DNA from: Oxytricha trifallax | Lineage: Eukaryota > Ciliophora > Spirotrichea > Sporadotrichida > Oxytrichidae | Assembly: GCA_000711775.1 (NCBI GenBank) | Contig: ARYC01000375.1 | Coordinates: 1 to 64,000 of the forward strand | Direction of reading: 5' to 3' | DNA: 64,000 nucleotides | Shown: in pieces, positions 9,965 to 23,635 of the stretch | How positions within the stretch are numbered: the first letter of the stretch is position 1 | Layout of the letters: every line of letters starts with the position of its first letter | The notes under the pieces: model-generated | Told to the model about the DNA's origin: nothing | Databases searched by the model: none | What the model saw: the letters and a program-made list of their open reading frames with translations, nothing else | Made by a program: the position numbers and the translations under genes

Positions 9965-12900
9965 ATGAACGGTGATTAAGTTAAATTATAGGTTCAGCAT
10001 CAATCTAAAATGCGTGCTACATCATAAGCCTTCTTAAAACCCTCTCATAGTTATGAAAAAACAAGTCAAATTTTAAATAAAAATGACTCTAAAGAATCTC
10101 TACAAAATATTGACATAAAGGAAGTATATAAGTAAGAGGAAGAGTTTGTTAAAATAGCAAATAAACGAAAGAGTGTATCAGAGAAGCCAAATAAAAATAA
10201 GAAACAGCCACCAAATATAAATACTGAGAATCAAGGTGGGGAGAGTAGTTCGAATAAAAATAAGGACTAAGCTAAGATTAAGGTAAAAACTTAAAAGAAC
10301 TCAAACATTAAAAAATCAGATGATCCAGTAAAGATAAACTTAGTCAGTAAGTTATTTATTTAGTTAAACAGTTATTCTTAGACGCGAAATATGATGTCAT
10401 TAAGGAGTGTGCAAATGAAATGGGGTGGTAGATAATTGACAATCCTCATGTAAATCAGGAAGATTTTGATCTTTATTGGAATGATGTGCAAATTAGCATT
10501 GATAAGTTGCAAAGTTTAAAGCCCTACTAGAAAGTCAATCATTTCCCTTCTATGTACTAAATTACAAGGAAAGGCATGCTTGCGAAAAATTTGCTAAAAA
10601 TGAAAAAAGTTCACTCAGCAGACTACGATTTCTTCCCGAAGACATGGATTCTCCCTAAAGATATGAGAAAATTAAAATAGTATTTCTAAAGTAAAGGAGA
10701 TAACCCTCCATTTCTTATTTGTAAACCAGATGGACTTAGTTAAGGGAAAGGTATATTTATGACTAATAAACTCGAAGATATAAATACTCATATGTCATCG
10801 TTAGATTAAGAAAAGAAATAGATAATAATAGTATAAAAATACATTAAAAAACCATATTTGATAGACAACTTGAAGTTCGATTTAAGAATTTATGTCCTAG
10901 TTACTTGTTGTAATCCAATGAAAATATTTTTGTATGATGAAGGACTCGCTAGATTTGCAACATCTGAATATACTCTAAACAATTTAGATGATACGTTTGT
11001 TCATTTAACTAATTATGCAATCAATAAAAATAGTGAAAACTTTTAAGAAAATGAAGAGATTGACGCTTAAACTGGCACTAAAAGAAGCCTTAAGAGTATA
11101 TTTTAGGTAAGTATTTAAATCTACCTAATAATTATCAGAGATTGGAAAATGATGGCATTAATCCTCATACACTTAAAGAAAGAATGAAAGACATTTATAT
11201 AAAGACACTACTTGCCGTTTAATCTGAATTACTGCACAACTACAGGATGAATCAACCTTAAGAAAAGGAAGGTTAGTTATGTTTCGAGATCTTGGGTTTT
11301 GATATATTGATTGATTAAAGAGGCAAACCTTGGCTTTTAGAAGTTAACTAAGCACCAAGCTTCAATACTGATACTAAGTTAGACTATCAAGTTAAGAAAA
11401 ACTTAATTATGGACACGTTTAAACTTCTAAATATCACTAAAGAAATAAGGTAGAGAATTATGGATAGGATGGATTTAGAAAAAAGAATGAAAGTTATGAA
11501 TAAGAAAGATTTAAAAGTAATTCAAGAAAAAAAATTGATTTTGGAACATTATTTCATTTAACAAAACTTAAATTACGAAAAGTTAAATCTTGGAGGATTT
11601 TCGAAAATCTACCCACTTATAGAGGGCTATAATTAAATACTATAACAAGAAAATAGCACAATTTAATCTGAAAGAGCTACAACTAATAATTACTACAGTA
11701 ATTCAGCTTAGATACAAGAGTACTACTAGGTTTTCTTGAATACTTCAAATATGTTTATGTGTGATACTGTAGTAAAAAAGATAAATGATAACCGAAAAAA
11801 GTTTCAAAACTAAACTTAAATGACTAGATTCAGTTAAGACTACTTACCTCACAATTCTACAGTTTACTAATATGTAAGTAAGCCAATTAAAGAGTAGAAA
11901 TAGTACCGATCCATAGATAGAGAGAGGGATAACATGGAAGTAGGGATAAGTGCTAACATGCGATACAGTTTTAAGAATTACTATGATCTCCTAGACTTTA
12001 TTATTCCACGGTAAATCAATGCAAATTCATAAATGGCAAATATCAATTCAGGGGATGACCAGAGATAAATTATATAGAAAGAAATGATAATACCGATTGC
12101 CAATCAGGATAGTAGAATGTAGTCATTCGACAATAATCATCTTATGCCTTATATACCAAATATTGACAGCAAATTAAAAATTAGAAATCAAGCTAAGGAT
12201 TCTTTTATAATAAATAAGAATAACAAACTATATCACATAAGAGATAGATCTCATTAAACTACCTAAAATGTGTGGATTTAAAAAATGAAAAAAGTTCAAG
12301 AGTAAAGATCAATTCTTACTATTTATATATAACATATCACCTAAGAAAGATTTTGATTCCTAATTCAATCTATTGAACCAGCAACCGCTAACCTAAATGT
12401 AGTAATCATTGAGAGAATCAATTGATGTCTAAAAACCTAATCCAATAACTATTAACACAAACACTCATAGGTAGCAAAGCTTCCTTAAATACATAAGTCT
12501 AACAGAAGCTAGTAATAGCAATCATATATAAAATCAAAAGTAGCTACATAATTAAACAATATAAATTGAGCAACCTTAAAACAACATTTAAGTGCCCAAA
12601 AATCCTAATAATAATGTGAATTTCCCTCATATATTGAATAAGACTACATTGACCTCCCCAAATAATTTTATATCAAATAATATTCAAAGTTAGTTAGTAA
12701 ATGTTTCTTAGTAAGCGACACAGAGCCCTTTCAACTTTGGTTAAACTTAAAACTAATCAATACTCAACTTCATGCCAATAGAAAACTAAGGTGACTTATT
12801 TAATCAAAAGAAAAAGTTTTCAAGTACAAAATTTTCAGCTTTCCCTATCTTAAATGAAACAACCCAAGATTAAAACGACTACATAGATAAATTTCAAAAA

Positions 12901-13155
12901 GCAAGTAACTTAAATTTAATGCTCCCAAGTCAGAGATAAAGTCTAATTAAGTTTTAAAACAGAGCTTAGAAAGTAAGAGAGAAAATTACGAATCAAAATA
13001 GCAATAGCTAAAATAATAATGGCAATTAAATGAGATAAAGTTAGAGAGAAACAAGTCTGGATGAAAGAAAATATAATCATCCTTAAATTATTAAAATGCA
13101 GGAGTCATCTAGCAATAGACATAAAAATTCATAGAGCGAAGTAAGAGATTCATGA
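9965..13155 (+). CDS. Tubulin tyrosine ligase-like (TTLL) glutamylase/glycylase
   Basis: About 1,000 residues. A disordered basic N-terminus is followed by the TTL ATP-grasp domain at about residues 125-460: KYDVIKECANEMGWQ, ICKPDGLSQGKG (nucleotide-binding loop), KFDLRIYVLV, and GFDILID...PWLLEVNQAPSFNTD with the metal-binding acidic/Asn residues. Two clear introns: 10347-10381 (35 nt) and 11107-11138 (32 nt), both GT...AG and frame-restoring. A 49-bp insert at 12302-12350 flanked by AAGA looks like an IES. The tail is Asn/Gln-rich. Acts on tubulin tails in cilia and cortical microtubules; which amino acid it adds cannot be told. An open plus-strand stretch to 13534 may be a further 3' exon, but it overlaps the next gene's end. 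Confidence 0.85.
12302..12350. other. 49-bp IES in TTLL gene (pointer AAGA)
   Basis: AAGA at 12298-12301 and 12347-12350. Joining gives KKVQDFDSQFN in frame with the long downstream ORF. A GT...AG intron at 12294-12345 would also restore the frame. Confidence 0.5.
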
Positions 13156-13514
13156 GATTCTATTTTTATTAAAGCAAATTAAATGCCTCTCCAAAGTTTC
13201 TAAAATTAATTCAATGTTATTCTTTAAAGTTAAGTAACATCAAACTAAGTAAGCAAAACAAGTTGCCATATTTATTTTTATTTCTTTTTAAACAAACAGC
13301 AAACATTAGTTACCAATTAATGACATGCTTTCTTTTATTGCTTTTGACAATAACCAGGATTCATTCAAGACTCAAGAGATTTATTAGCAACCACTTTAAG
13401 GAAGTGGGCTCAAGAAAGACAACGGAGAGAAGACAACCAAGATGCTTAAAAATGCACATTTAGTTAAGACATCTAAAGGCAATATACAAAGTTTATAGAA
13501 GTTTATGAACTAAC

Positions 13515-14546
13515 TCAAAAACAATTTTTAATGATTCTTAATTTTTATATACATCCTAAATTATTCTAAAAATATAGCTTATATTGATTTTAATAAGGGA
13601 TGGTATCGAATCGCTCAACATGTTGTAATCCTCTATCATCAAGGCCACTTCTAATAACTTAAGGTGGATCAATTAAATCTCTGTTGAAATTATTCAATCT
13701 ATTATATTCTCCAATATTACTGACAGTTTAAGTTTAACTAAACAGTGGTTGTCTCATTTGGGACATCTCTGAGTTGTATTATTATAAATCATTATTAGTT
13801 GCTCTTTAGTCAGGACTATAAAGTCTCTCATGAAAAGGCTTTTATGAGTACTTTTTGCTTCTTGATCTATTGTTTATCTAGGGCGAATTCATTCTTCTCT
13901 ATAATTCTTTATCTTCTTGTTTTCGTTGCTAATCTATTTTTTGTTACGTTTTCCGACCTGAATTAATTAATCTTTCTTCAACTTTATAGGGAGACTAGAG
14001 TTCTTAATCAAAGTCCATGTATTATTTGTTTTATAAGTATTTATAGTTGTATTTACTTTGCTTTGATGCTGACCTCAGCTCCTTCAATTCTTAATAATGC
14101 AAACTTATAGTAAATTAAATAAATTCTTCTTCTTCCAGCTTAATCTTAGCTTCTCTCTGCTATTATATCTACAACTAAGACTTTACCTACCAGTCATGTA
14201 AATTTTAAACGTTTCTTTGAAGCTGCTATGAAGCTTTGTTGATTCTTGGTGATTGATAAATTTTATCATTCTCTTCTTCTAAGATGATTGAAGCCAACTT
14301 CTGTCTAAAATTTTCCCTATTATGCAGAAACTCCATTTCTCTTTCATATAGATTTGCAGCCGGTTTAGTGAAATCTTCAGAGTTCATTTATTTTAATGCT
14401 AGTATTTGACTTTAAGGATTTATAATGGGCTTTTCATAAATATTTTCGTTCTCTTTTGATTGGTAAAAGTCTGTAAGCTTTTACAAATAATTTTATCGTT
14501 ATTTTCCTTATTCAAGAAGTCTGTCTTCAATTTTCTGACTTGGCAT
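13515..14546 (-). CDS. Coiled/low-complexity protein, cytoskeletal type
   Basis: One uninterrupted frame of about 343 residues from ATG 14546 to TGA 13515-13517. The N-terminal half holds helical repeats (RLLEQGKQRQNYLQKLTDF, LYEREMEFLHNRENFRQKLA) of the kind seen in ciliate basal-body proteins; the C-terminal half is Ser/Asn/Gln-rich with basic patches. No catalytic motif. It converges on the TTLL gene and its last codons may in fact be 3' UTR, since TAA/TAG do not terminate. Not recognised. Confidence 0.6.
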
Positions 14547-14727
14547 GCGTTTGTTCCCACTGCCTATTGATTTCTCTCTAATATATAAAAATAAGAAAAG
14601 TAAAAATATAATCTATTTGGGACGGGAGAATAAACATTCTCAAATTTCTGGAGTTTTTAGGTGTAGTCGTAAGATGCAAATGGTGAAAATAAAGATAAAG
14701 TCTGATTAGCAAACCTATGGGGTTATA

Positions 14728-15744
14728 TCACGCATTTAGATTAACATAAATAGTAAAATATTAAAGTACATATTTAGATTAGGATGAACCAGTATCAGAT
14801 AAAGCTTAATTCTAATGTTAATTATTAACAAGAGATTAATTTAATTAGTGAATTTAATTGATTTTATTTGTGAGAGTAGAAGATTGATTGCTCTAGTGAG
14901 CTTTATTCTCAGTGTTTTGTATGCTCTAATGTTCAGTATTTTAATTCAAATCAGATTTATTTAAAGTTTACGTCTGAGGTGTGACACAATTACTATCTAT
15001 ATTGCTTTAAATAGTTGGTGTTTATTATATTTGCTGTTATGATTGATTGTAATTTGAATTAATAAACTATGGAGGTGGTGATTGCGAGATATTCAATGAA
15101 ATAGTCTCATTGTTACTGTAATTGTTAGTCATAGCACTTTATTTAAACATTTAAGACGAAGCTAATTTGTGTTATTAATTTTGGTGTTCCATCTGCATAT
15201 ATTCTTCCTCACATTAAGCAAGTAAATTTTTCTTTATTTCTTGGTAGTTTGTGTATTCCCCATAAGCACTTCCTGGAGATTCTAACTATCCCTACTTGAT
15301 TGATTTATCTTGTTATGAGTTTTATTCTGATCTTTGTAAGTTTGAATGATTAATTAATAAACTGTCTAAACCTAATTATTTTTTCTATTCCAAGTGAGTT
15401 GGACTCTCTAAACTTTTGTTTAAGTCTTCGTTTCTCGTTTTCTTCCTTTGCTCTAACATTTGTTAAATTTTTAGTCTTTATTGTGATTACTAAAGCTGTT
15501 GCTAACTTTACTATGACTAGTTTAAGATCTGCTATTATTTCTAGATCTGGTGGTGACTTAGATTTGAGATACTCCCATTTTAAGATTAATTATTCATGGA
15601 TTGTTTAAAAGCATCGAAGGAAGTGTTGTTAGACTGTGATTAATGACTTGGCTGAGTTTGGTTTAGTGGCTTAGGAGATAAAGCAAGATGCTTACTTTAC
15701 TAAGATATAGATGAGTACTAACTGATGTTAGAATTTTACTGCAT
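14728..15744 (-). CDS. Glutamine/serine-rich low-complexity protein
   Basis: Single open frame of 338 residues, ATG 15744 to TGA 14728-14730, with more than 60 Gln, many encoded by TAA/TAG. One mixed-charge helix stands out (IQQMLEQRKKTRNEDLNKS) plus EYTNYQEIKKNLLAQCEEE. No domain recognised. Both competing minus-strand frames contain TGA, which supports this one. Confidence 0.55.
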
Positions 15745-16184
15745 TTTTATTAACCTATTAATATTTAACTTAGTTTATTTTGTAATTTTAACTTATTAAC
15801 GAATACATTCTCTCTTTATCACCTTAGAACATGTAAGAAATTATAAGAGTGAGTAAAAGTAATTCTAATTTATAATTTAAGAAATTAAATATAGGATGGT
15901 TGAAGTTATTCAAGTTCTAGGTTTTGAAAGGAGTTTTTATCACTTATATCAAGGGTGAAACCAATTATAATTTCACGTACATCTATTTTTTATTTAACAA
16001 CGAAATATTTTCTTATAAAATTGTTTATAAATTTTTTTCTCAATTTTTCCTGTATTGATTTTATAAAACAAATAACATATTAATTGATATAAATTGAATA
16101 GATTCATTACCTTTAACTAAGTGTGAGTGATTAATTGTAAATTAAATTTAAAGTGTTTATAAAATATTTGAGTGATAATTTAAG
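15745..16184. other. Intergenic between divergent genes
   Basis: AT-rich, presumably holding promoters for the flanking divergent genes; no specific motif can be named. Confidence 0.4.
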
Positions 16185-19100
16185 ATGAAGCACAACTCAT
16201 CCACTACTCTGAGCTAATACTAATCGCACACTGCTCATTCTACAAACCCCAATAATTTATCTATAGCCAACAAGTCAAACAGCTAAATGAACAATTCGAT
16301 TAAATTATAGTAAAATAAATAAGGAGGTTTGATACAGTAGGCATCACGCACAGTACAACTGATGTTGCCTATCAGCTCACAATCCAATAATCATCACAAA
16401 AGTATTATATAATAATAAATATTTGTAAGTACCAAAGAGAGGAATGAAGGAGGTGCAGCAAAAAGTAGTAGATTAAACCAACATTCAAAATAAGATGTGA
16501 GACATAGCTACCAAGTATTATGAAATATATTGCATTATTAGCATTAATAAATAATTACGAGATTATTTTCCCACAATATAAATTGATTTAATGACAAGTG
16601 AAAAATCTAAATCTCTTTCACCAAAAAAGGATAAAGCAAATGAAGCTACTACCATCATCAGTAGCATTTAAAAGATTATTAAATTCGTTAAATAATGTAA
16701 TTTATTTATATATTAAACTGTAAAATTCAAACACAAAAGCAACAAGAGAACCAAGAACAATCAAAAGTTGAGGAGAAAATGACTCTTAAGGAAAGTGTGT
16801 TATAGCAATAAGTTTAATTCATGGAGGAATAACTTTAAGAAGCCTAGCAAAAGTAAGTGTTCATAAGAATTATCTTAATTCTGATTTAAACTATATACTT
16901 ACTTATTATAATGATTATAGGCTAAAAACACAGGAAGAACATTATATGAAAATTATAGAAACTTACTAGAATTTGGGAAGTTTCTCCCAAGATTAGCTTC
17001 CTGATTAGTACAATCAATTAATGGGGCTTGTAAGTTCAAAGCTTGATTAAAAATTTTATTTAGAAAAATTTGGCAATAAATCAAGCAAGAGAGACTACAA
17101 CCTTAAACCAAAGTGAAATTTAAAATTCAAACCTGACAATGTTGGATAATCCTACAGATGAAAAAAATCAATAACTTTAACTTTAAATAAAGCTACTAAA
17201 TTCATAATTAAGCGAACTTAACCAACAAAAAATAGAATTAAGTCAAAAGCTTCAGTTATAAGAGATCGAGCATTCTTAAAATGTTAAGCAAATGAAGTTC
17301 AAAATGAAGGATTAGAAATTATAGATGGAGGATATAAAATTGAAAATGAAGCATACAGAGAACAGAATTAATCAAAAGGATGAACAGTTTTAACGAATAA
17401 CTGAGGATCTAAGATAGAAATATGAAATCGAAATTGAGAATATTAAGAGAGAAAATGATAAGCAAATTTTACAAATAAGTGAGAGGGATTAGATGAGTGT
17501 AACAAACATCAGAGATATTCACGAAGTCGAATAGAGATAGCTTCAACATAAAATAACAGAATTAAAATCCCAAATTCGTTGCTAGGATCTCTAAATTTAG
17601 GAGTTATAATGCTAAACTAAGGAAAAAGTAAATTCAAACATGGAAATATTGGAAACTATACACCTGAGATACTTAGATGAGATTAAGAGTCTTAACATAA
17701 ACTTATCATCTTTTAAAATCGAAAAAGAAGATGAGATTAGTTATTTAAAGCAAAAGTTGAATGCTAATGAAGAGAAGGCAAGAAAACTATCAGTGGAAAA
17801 CTCCAATTTAACTTAAAAATTAGAAGGTTAGAGAAAAGAATATGAGAGCAAAATAATATAGAGCAGGAAGAAAATCGATGATATGTATAGACAATTGGCA
17901 GAGCATGAAAAGTGTGAAATTACTATTTAAGCCTAGAGAAGAAGAATTACTGATCTTAAAGTTAAGATTGACCAATTAGAATAGAAAGATAAATGGAATT
18001 GGAAATCACTAGTTAGAAAGAGAGGAGAGATTGAAAACGAGAAAGTTGATTTAAGAAGAAAAATCAATTCATCAACTAATATATATATTATTAAATGTAA
18101 TAACTAGAGTTAATGATGATCTTGAAAAGAAAATGAATGTGATGAAGGTAGAATTAGAGTCAGCTGCTTTTTAAAAACAGATTTTGAAAAACAAGCTTGA
18201 AGAGGTATAAAATGAAATGTCAAAAATTAAGAATGATCCAAATTTATCTATGACTGAGAGTAAAGGGCTTAATACTCAAAGAGTTTAAATGACAAGAAGC
18301 ATTTCTCCGAAATCAGCAATGGAAGCTTAAAAATTTCTTAGAGGCAGTAGCAGAGAATACTCTAAATTCAATAAAACTTAGATCAATCAAACACTTCTTA
18401 AGAGACTGGGGAGTGCTCGTTGCACAGATGCTAATGAAATCATAAAAGTTGATAGAAGCATGAAAGTGAGAAAATTGGTTTCTCCTAGAGATCACATGAT
18501 ACCAAAGCTACTTAACTCTTCTAGACATGCATTTAATGTGCCAAAGAAGTCCACAACCTAAATTGATTAATACTATGACTAATAGTAATCTTCTAGGCTA
18601 GGTACCAATAAGCAGGATAAGATCAGCATTACAGAAAATTCACAAATGCCCTCTCCTATTGTTGAAAATAGAAAAGCGCAATCGAAGCTTCTAAATATAA
18701 ATGTAACTGAAACTTCAAGACCTAATACTCAAAGAGAAGTTATTAGATAAGTGAAACCATAGAAGTACAAAAAACATAATAATCACTAGGAATATGACGA
18801 CACGAATTCTTTCTTAGCATCCCCAAAACAGGACATAATGTCATTCTTCAATGGATCTTCAACAATATAGTATAACAATTTGCATGATAATAGTAAACTA
18901 ATAGGTCCATCTTAAGCAAGTGACTCTACTATGGTGACAAGAGCCAATAGATCTAAAGCTGTATCACACTACGATATAAGGTGCAAATAATGCCAAAAAA
19001 TGTTTGATTCAATCGATAGCTTTCTTAAACACTAAAATCACTGTTAAGAGATAATCCTTGAGAATTATGATAATAATGTCAATAACTACTAAAGCAACCA

Positions 19101-20973
19101 GTATTCTTTGTTTTAAAATGAATCACCTCAAATGAAGTAGCCTATGAGCATCAATCCACCACCATCTTAAATGCTGTTCTATAGGGATAATGAAATCTGC
19201 ACAAATGACTAGTACTATTTTTTTATTGAAAACTTATTCATGATTTTGAAGAAATACAATTATCAATTTATTTTGGTACTATTATGACTAATCAAGAATT
19301 AAAAGATAAATGCATAAGCACTAATCTTAAAACAACCTTAGTACTCCTTAGTAAAAATCCCGCAAATCTAACAATAACTTAAAATCGCTTGCTGGTGTCT
19401 CAGCTTCTTCCTTCTACTCTAGAAACATCCTTTAATCTAAAAGTAAAAAGAATTTACAGACTTTAGAATAAAATAGCCAACACTCACATCAACCGATGAA
19501 AGACTTGAAAATAGATATATAAGAGGAGAGTGATCTAGTATAACACCCTCAGTTAATTTCTGCAAAAAATGAATTAATACAGCAACAATAAAGATTGACT
19601 AACAGTAATTTATATAATGAAACTCTCAAGATTGATAGAAGGTAGTCAATTCCTCTAGATATACAAAATTTGTTATAGTAATCATAAAATAACTTTAACA
19701 GTTCTAATCTTATGCACAACAATTCATCAATTACAACAAGTAATAGGCAGACAAATGAAGTTGAAAAAGAAAATGTTTATTTTTATATAATCATTTAACT
19801 TTTTAATTAAAAATTATGAGCTTATGCACGAGTTAAAGAAAGCCAAAACTGAATTGGCTATTACTTAAGAGCAGTCTGCTTCTAATGAGTTATTATTGAA
19901 AAAAGAGTTACTAAATCTGTAATATCAACTGAATCAAATTCTATAGCAAAATAACAATGGAATGTCTGGTGTTTAGACACCTGTCTAAGGTTTTATAATA
20001 TAATTAGATGTATTTTAACTAATCTATTTAACTATAACAACGGAGAAGTAATTAAAAGTCATTAAAGTTTCACATCTTTATTGAACAACAATAATCATTA
20101 GTAAAATCAATCAAGTAGCAGCAATAATTCATTTGTAAACATGCAAGGAATGCCTCAATAAACCAATATTAATATTCAGACAACAAATGTAACTTGCTAT
20201 AATATTGGTAGTAACGTGTAACAACAGAAGTAGTAACAAAATTAAAAGAGTGACTTTGGCTTTAACAAGGCAAGATAGCAGCACATTCCTAGCTAAAATA
20301 CGTAATACCAATCTTCCTATTTAAATTCCAGTTTAAACTCTATTTTTGCCGGAAATAAAATCATATATGATAAGCATTATAAAAAGTGGTCAACTCTAAT
20401 TCCAATTTATACAAATCATTTATGTTATCTATATTCATATGTTTTATATAAACAAATGGGTAGTTTATATCATTCATTTATGAGATAAAAATTATTGCTC
20501 ATTAATGTGATAAAATTTAGATTTAATTGAAACTCTCAAATTTTAATTATTCTGAAGACTATGAAAATTAATTACTTTATTTTGTTTTGAGTTTAACTGG
20601 TGGTCTAGTCAATAACTTAAATTAATCTTAATTCATCCCTCCTAAAACCACTCCTATAAAAGACAACTTTAGCATCGGTTCACCTTAAGTTACCAGTGTC
20701 GATTAGCAGTAGAAGCATCCTAAATTTAATGAACATTTCAAGAAGAACCTCTAAACACAGAGTGAAGAAAAGATTAATCAATTAAAGGTAGTGATTATGA
20801 GGACACCAAGTGAAAATATAGATAGTCCAGAGCCTAGTTACTTAAGGATGGGAGACAGAGAATTAAATATGAATTAAGAGCAAGAGTAAAAAGCTCTTGA
20901 TTCTAGTAAAATTATCCCAAGCAATATAAGAATCAATAGGTCACCCAATCTAATGCTTAGAAAACTACAGTGA
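16185..20973 (+). CDS. Large coiled-coil protein with C2HC zinc knuckle
   Basis: About 1,450 residues. Ser/Asn/Gln-rich N-terminus; then a long coiled coil from about 16770 to 18240 (many heptads such as EYESKIIQSRKKIDDM); a low-complexity basic part; a zinc knuckle C-x2-C-x12-H-x3-C at about 18980-19040 (CKQCQKMF...HQNHC); then a second short coil (LMHELKKAKTELA) and a Pro/Ser tail ending at TGA 20971-20973. Introns include 16860-16920 and about 17030-17063 (GTAAG...TTTAG), and 19772-19817 (GTTTAT...TATGAG). A 28-bp IES lies at 18079-18106. One early join (16511-16545) and one near 20360-20590 are not resolved. Architecture suggests a centrosomal or ciliary scaffold; family unknown. Confidence 0.65.
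18079..18106. other. 28-bp IES (pointer AACTA)
   Basis: AACTA at 18074-18078 and 18102-18106. Deleting 28 bp joins two frames as INSSTRVNDDLEKKMN inside the coiled coil. Confidence 0.7.
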
Positions 20974-21166
20974 ATTTCTAAAATTTCATATGACATTTAG
21001 AATACTTATAAAATCTAAGATAGTAAATTTTTGCTTCGATAATTAGTTTTTGATGAGATGATACTAAAAACTGAAGAAAAAATCATGAATTAATATCTTA
21101 AGGTAAAATAAAATACTTGTGATTTAAATAATATTGTGAGATACTTTATAAAATTAGGAAGTACTA

Positions 21167-21851
21167 TCATTTTAGTTCTTCGACAAAGTTGTCGCATTTT
21201 TTGTAATGTTGAGTACATAATTCCAAAAACTTCTTAAGCTGCATTTCATTTTGGTTGTACTAAACTTCAAGTTTCTTTTCTAAATCTGGTTTCGGTGCTT
21301 AAGTAGACTATTTATTTAAAAATCAATATTATAGCATAGTTTAAAACTTTAGACTTTTGGATTTCATTTTGAAGCTTCTTTTTATCTTAAATTACTATGT
21401 TAATGAGTTCATTAATTCTCTCATCACTTACTAAAGGATCTGCTAAGTTTTCTAAAAACATTGGGTGAACCTGTTTATTTTCACTAGGAAATTAAGATAA
21501 TTTGAGAGAGTCATCTAGATTTTCAACAAAAATCATAGAATCTCCTTTTTTGCTGCTTCTCTAGCTTGGAGTTCTTTGTATCCTTTTACTTGCACTTTTC
21601 TAAATTCTGCCACTTCCACTTTAAATTTTTGCTGATTGAGGCTTCCAAAGTTAAGGCTTGTAAGTGCCTAAGATGCTGTCCATTTGTTTGCTGTTAATAG
21701 TAACCTTCTTTTTCACCTTGATGTTATTGTCTAAAACTAGACCTTTTCCAGCTTAGATACTTGCCCCAGATTTTATCCTTGAGAGAAAGGGAGATTGCTT
21801 GCCTGGTGAAGACTTAGGTTCCTGAGTAATGATTAAGCTATTTTCCTTCAT
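21167..21851 (-). CDS. Basic protein with short C-terminal coil
   Basis: ATG 21851; TGA 21167-21169. A basic Ser/Lys-rich N-terminus (SASKRIQRTPSQRSSKKG) is followed by a helical region (DERINELINIVIQDKKKLQ). A 40-nt intron (GTTTTAAAC...AAATAG) then joins in phase to STQAPKPDLEKKLEV and ends FLELCTQHYKKCDNFVEELK. Its ATG overlaps the TGA of the upstream minus-strand gene (ATGA). The two could therefore be halves of one gene if a join was missed, but each has its own plausible start and end. Not recognised. Confidence 0.55.
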
Positions 21852-23115
21852 TATACCTTTTTAATTGCCTTATAAAAAGTAATTAATTAAACTTAGGATG
21901 CAGTAGAAATAAACTTTGACAAACCGAGATTGTTTTGTTTGTTAGGATTCATGATACTTGAAATTTTGTTTTCTAAGTGAAGAATAGGGGCATTTGGAGT
22001 ATTCAATCTGATTGATTTATTACTCATAGCTCTAGTTACAGAAGCAGATTTAGTAGGACCATCTAATAATTTTGAGACATTCAATGGATCATGTAATACA
22101 TCAGTTTAATCGTCATACAGAATAGTTTTACGGGAGAAACCTTCTGTCCATTTAGTATAACCAGCATCATCATTCACAGGAGAAATTGTTCTCTTTCTCT
22201 TGGACTTCTTCTTTTTTCCAGAAGTTGGAGGTTTGCGATTAGCTGCATCTTACAGAGCTGCAATTCTTGCTTAGTTCTACTTATCCTTCATATTTTAGTA
22301 TTCTAAATAGTTCCTTAATGATTAAGCCAGATTGTCAACATTTTTCTAATCATCCTGAAGCATCTTTAACATCTTCATTTTCTCAAGATCCTCATCTAAT
22401 CAATAAATTTACATGTATTCTCTATTATATTATTATAAATATGCTACTTATATTATAAACTTGTACCATTTTATAAAAGCTAAGTGTATTAAAATAAATT
22501 ATTTTTTGAATGTGCTTGGTTTTTTTAATTTAAATTCTGTGTTATTTCTTAATCTCTCTAGCTCTTCTTTGTGCTTTCTATCTCTCAATTCCTTTTCTTG
22601 CCTTAGCCTCTCTAGTTCCAAATCCTTTTCATATTATTCTCTGAATAGTTCTTTTGGATCTCTTGCTGGTATGATTTACCTATGGCTCATTCATAATATT
22701 TATTTGAATTACATGCTTTACATGATAGGATTCTTGTAATTGTTCTTGATGGTGATCCTGATTTATCTCTAAGAGCATGATAATCATGCGGTGGGGAATC
22801 CCTGGAATATGATCTTACTCCTTATCTTGGAACTTCAGATTATCGCCTTCTTTACTAATCATCCGCATAATTTTGAGAGTCCCTTATGTGCTAGCTATTT
22901 TGGTGTCTCTGATTTGACATTCTCAATTCGTCTTCTGCCATTCTTCCAAGCAAATGAGAGGGTGGGTGTCTCATAGTGGAAGTCAAGGAGCCAGCTGTAC
23001 TTTATAAATGATTTGGGTCATCATAGAGACTGGAAGTAGCAAGGGGCTTGTGACCTTTAATACGGAGAGGTGTGAATCTTCGCATCGAGTTACTCGAGGA
23101 TAATGGGTCGTACAT
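21849..23115 (-). CDS. Arg/Ser-rich protein with charged helix
   Basis: Starts MYDPLSSSNSMRRFTPLRIK, a basic RS-like N-terminus. An intron of about 60 nt (GTAAAGC...ACCAG) joins to RDPKELFREQYEKDLELERL and ELRDRKHKEELERL, a long single-helix motif. A second join near 22400-22480 is needed before DEDLEKMKMLKMLQDDQK, and there the donor is not clear. The C-terminus contains TKWTEGFSRKTILYDD and KLLDGPTKSASVTRAM, which look conserved but are unfamiliar. Probably a cytoskeleton-associated protein. Confidence 0.5.
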
Positions 23116-23635
23116 TAATAAATTTTGCTAAACTGACAAATAAAATTAAAATATAACCTAGCAAGTTTCTATTATAAATTTAATTGAATATATATTATAA
23201 GTCAGTCAATTAGTCCACAAACATTTCAAATAAATTAAAATTATTTTTAATTAAATTTATCTAATTTCGTCTCATAAATCTTAAATAATTGAAGAGATAC
23301 TATGACATCAATTATAATCATAATCCTATAATATTATTCTATATTTCTTTTTTTATTTATTGTTTTTAGTTTATTTTTATATATTATTATCGGGAATTAA
23401 TTAATGTTTAATTTTAGGATCACTGCTATTTATTTGCATATTCTTAAACTAAATGGGCTTCTCTATAAAATGATTCTTTGTTTAATAATAATTTGCTTAA
23501 AACTAATGAATAAGTTTTTCTTTATTTTTTATTTTCACAAATGTATTTGAAGTTAATACTAATCTTTAACTTTACATTCATAAATAATTATAAATATATA
23601 GCAACTGTAATTTATTTTATATTAAAGAATCTTTT
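23116..23635. other. AT-rich flank of the EB1 3' segment
   Basis: Extremely AT-rich, no ORF of interest. No sequence coding for the EB1 calponin-homology domain is present here, although the C-terminal half starts at 23636; the segment is therefore germline-limited or intergenic DNA. Confidence 0.5.
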
